Source: Neobacillus mesonae
GTDB lineage: Bacteria; Bacillota; Bacilli; Bacillales; Cytobacillaceae
Direction: 5' to 3'
DNA length: 64,000 nucleotides
Assembly: GCF_023715155.1 (NCBI RefSeq)
Contig: NZ_JAMBNQ010000019.1
Coordinates: 1 to 64,000 of the forward strand
The position numbers were made by a program, and so were the translations under genes. Shown piece after piece: positions 62,242 through 64,000 of the stretch. The stretch's first letter is position 1, and each line of letters begins with the position of its first letter. The notes under the pieces are model-generated. The model had not been told where the DNA came from and ran no database searches. It was given only the letters and a program-made list of their open reading frames with translations.

Positions 62242-63075
62242 TTAGTTCTCTTGATTAATAATTGAAAGTATAGATTCAAATACCACTGACCATTCCTCTG
62301 TATCCGGGTCAATTAGTTTAAAGTGTTCGGAATAAGGAAGTGCCTTCAGCCTTACATGATCGCCTGCAGATTTTGCTGCTTTTGCAAAACTTTCACTGAT
62401 GCCGATGGGTACATTGATATCCAGTGAACCATGAATTAGATCCATTGGAACCCCGATTGGCAGCAGTTCAATGGGAGAACCTTCATGATACCTGAATGGA
62501 ACATCTTCCATTGTACCGCCCATTAGATCTCGAGTTGGATTATCACTGATCTTACTTATTTTTTCCCTTAGTTGATGAACTTCACACATAAGGGCTAAAT
62601 CATTAACTCCCGCTAGACTGATCACACCTTTAATCGGTAATGGATTTTCAAAATTGCCCAAGATACTTTCTTTCGGAAGCCTGTGCCTTGCTGCTGCCCA
62701 TAATGCCAGATGTCCGCCAGCAGAATGTCCAATGGTCACGACACGGCTTAAATCAAGCGGATAATTTTCTGATAAAGTCCGGACAAATTCAACTGCACTG
62801 GAAACATCCTGAAAAGTACCAGGCCATCCTCCTCCTTCTTGACCGACCCGCCGATATTCAATATTCCAAACCGCAATCCCCATTGCGGTTAAACTTTCAG
62901 CAAAGGGGTTCATCAGATTCAATGATAAACCTGCCCTCCAAAAACCTCCATGTATCACAATCGCAACAGGGAACGGCCCTTCTCCCTCTGGAATCCTTAA
63001 GTCTCCAAATTGATTTTCATTACTGCCATAAGATATTCTTTTAAAATCTCTTTCTTCTGAAACATCCATTGTCAT
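62242..63075 (-). CDS. Alpha/beta hydrolase (esterase/formamidase-like)
   Basis: The 277-residue enzyme has the oxyanion motif VIHGGFWRAG, the nucleophile elbow GHSAGGH (serine at about residue 117), an acid in DLIHGSLDINVP and histidine in YSEHFKLIDP. The HGGxW motif and NIEYRRVGQEGGGWPGTFQD segment suit the kynurenine formamidase / carboxylesterase group. The substrate is not evident from neighbours. Confidence 0.85.
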   Translation of the reverse strand: MTMDVSEERDFKRISYGSNENQFGDLRIPEGEGPFPVAIVIHGGFWRAGLSLNLMNPFAESLTAMGIAVWNIEYRRVGQEGGGWPGTFQDVSSAVEFVRTLSENYPLDLSRVVTIGHSAGGHLALWAAARHRLPKESILGNFENPLPIKGVISLAGVNDLALMCEVHQLREKISKISDNPTRDLMGGTMEDVPFRYHEGSPIELLPIGVPMDLIHGSLDINVPIGISESFAKAAKSAGDHVRLKALPYSEHFKLIDPDTEEWSVVFESILSIINQEN

Positions 63076-63203
63076 CTACCTCTTTTTCCAAGTAATACTT
63101 GATAATAGGTTAATTTTATCATCTTCCATATAATCAGATTAACATATTCTCTGAAAAACATTAACATTTAGAAAACTATATAACAAAAAACCCCTTGTCT
63201 GAT

Positions 63204-64000
63204 TTAGTTAACAGTCGTCCCATCCAGCTTTTTTGAAAAAATATATTGATTTTGACTCGCCCCTAGGCCTGCCATCACCATTAAACAAGTTAAAATTAAA
63301 CAAATAGTTAAAGGTATAGTCCAAGAATGATAGAGATCAAATATGATTCCCATTAAAAATGGACCAATTGCTGCCATTAAATATCCGATTGACTGAGCCA
63401 TCCCGGACAAATTTGAAGCCTCTTGAACATTGGCTGTTCTCAACGTAATTAAAGTAAGTGACAAGCTGATAGCCGCTCCTTGACCAGCACCAAAACAAAT
63501 AATTCCTATCGTGATGAAAAAAATATTTCCACCAGCCAAAAGGAGGGAAAAACCAATTAAATCAATAATGCCTATAAATAGAACAATTCCCCTTTGATCT
63601 TTAAACCGGTCTGCAATAATCGGTATCAAAAACATGGTGGGAAGCCCTAATATTTGGACAAGTGATAACATCCATCCTCCAACAGATTTTGAATATCCTA
63701 AACTTGTAATAATCTCTGGGAGCCAGGCAACCATACAAAAAAATAACAAAGATTGGATCCCCATAAACAGCGTTACTTTCCACGCAATCGGTGATTTATA
63801 AATCATTCCTTTTGATGGCTGTTTTACAAATTTAACTGAATGATCTTTATTAAATAGTTGAAAAAGCCAGCAAAGAACTGCAATAAAAGATAAAACGGCC
63901 CAAATACTTAAAGAAAACTTCCAATTTGAAAATGTTGCAATTGGATAACTTACCCCTGATGCAATCCCGGCACTTAATCCCATTGATAATGTATAGCCCC
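63204..64000 (-). CDS. CynX/NimT-family MFS transporter, truncated by the window edge
   Basis: The frame runs off the right edge, continuing upstream of the internal Met at 63983 (visible codons GYTLSMGLSAG), so the N-terminal half is outside. About 265 residues remain with seven or eight helices, including LSAGIASGVSYPIATF, GWMLSLVQILGLPTMF and GAGQGAAISLSLTLITLRT. These fit the CynX/NimT (cyanate, nitroimidazole) MFS group. Confidence 0.85.
   Translation of the reverse strand, partial: GYTLSMGLSAGIASGVSYPIATFSNWKFSLSIWAVLSFIAVLCWLFQLFNKDHSVKFVKQPSKGMIYKSPIAWKVTLFMGIQSLLFFCMVAWLPEIITSLGYSKSVGGWMLSLVQILGLPTMFLIPIIADRFKDQRGIVLFIGIIDLIGFSLLLAGGNIFFITIGIICFGAGQGAAISLSLTLITLRTANVQEASNLSGMAQSIGYLMAAIGPFLMGIIFDLYHSWTIPLTICLILTCLMVMAGLGASQNQYIFSKKLDGTTVN

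Overview
The window looks like a chromosomal segment of a low-GC, spore-forming Bacillaceae member, probably close to Neobacillus or Bacillus. This rests on gene families: a spore-coat transglutaminase of the Tgl type, a YwaC-type alarmone synthetase, a Bce-type peptide-resistance module, a TPP riboswitch-led thi locus, strong GGAGG ribosome sites, and frequent GTG or TTG starts. The species call is inference. I found no rRNA, tRNA, CRISPR array or intact transposase.

Layout. 0-8.5 kb is a loose accessory region: small membrane proteins, an XRE regulator with a double-palindrome promoter, an hpaB remnant, small coat-like or frameshifted ORFs, a possible orphan RiPP-type precursor, a ferritin-like protein and an MFS transporter. 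8.6-13.3 kb holds a phased repeat array, a LytS/LytT two-component system, a CstA-family transporter with a candidate cre site, and a tiny CC-motif protein. 13.3-17.8 kb is a BceRS-BceAB module with a 24-bp operator. 18-20 kb is acetoacetyl-CoA synthetase. 20.2-24.5 kb is a cell or spore-surface cluster: glycosyltransferase, tandem kinase-like protein, UDP-glucuronate epimerase and two small proteins behind a sigma-K-like promoter. 24.6-27.6 kb has an AbrB-duplication membrane protein and a 1.1-kb array of about 22 hairpin-containing repeats. 27.6-32 kb has a MATE pump, a Gly/Tyr/His-repeat protein and Tgl. 31.9-35.8 kb is DctSR with the DctP symporter. 36-43.8 kb is a nine-gene thiamine salvage and synthesis locus (thiM-D-E-W, ylmB, tenA, thiZ-X-Y) read leftward from one TPP riboswitch. 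44-49.8 kb has a glutaredoxin, galU and a second kinase-like/glycosyltransferase group. 49.8-53.1 kb is hutU-hutI. 53.2-64 kb has a DUF4015-like secreted protein, an ATP-grasp protein, a UMF1-type MFS protein, CsoR, YwaC plus a TetR regulator between two paralogous mini-proteins, Tag, LysR, a sulfatase-modifying-enzyme remnant, an alpha/beta hydrolase and a truncated MFS gene at the edge.

How the parts work together. The thi locus encodes a complete salvage route for degraded thiamine: ThiXYZ uptake of a formylated aminopyrimidine, YlmB deformylation, TenA hydrolysis to HMP, ThiD phosphorylation, ThiW thiazole uptake, ThiM phosphorylation and ThiE coupling. LytST-CstA resembles the pyruvate-sensing BtsSR-BtsT pair. 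Two separate loci pair glycosyltransferases with YrzF-like kinase-fold proteins, suggesting a spore or envelope glycosylation role.

The least explained signals are noncoding. Two arrays of GCAGATAT motifs recur at 21-bp spacing, one array of ATTAGCGCATAA motifs recurs at 19-21 bp, and the 51-53-bp hairpin array lies near five helical turns per unit. All four sit in intergenic space.
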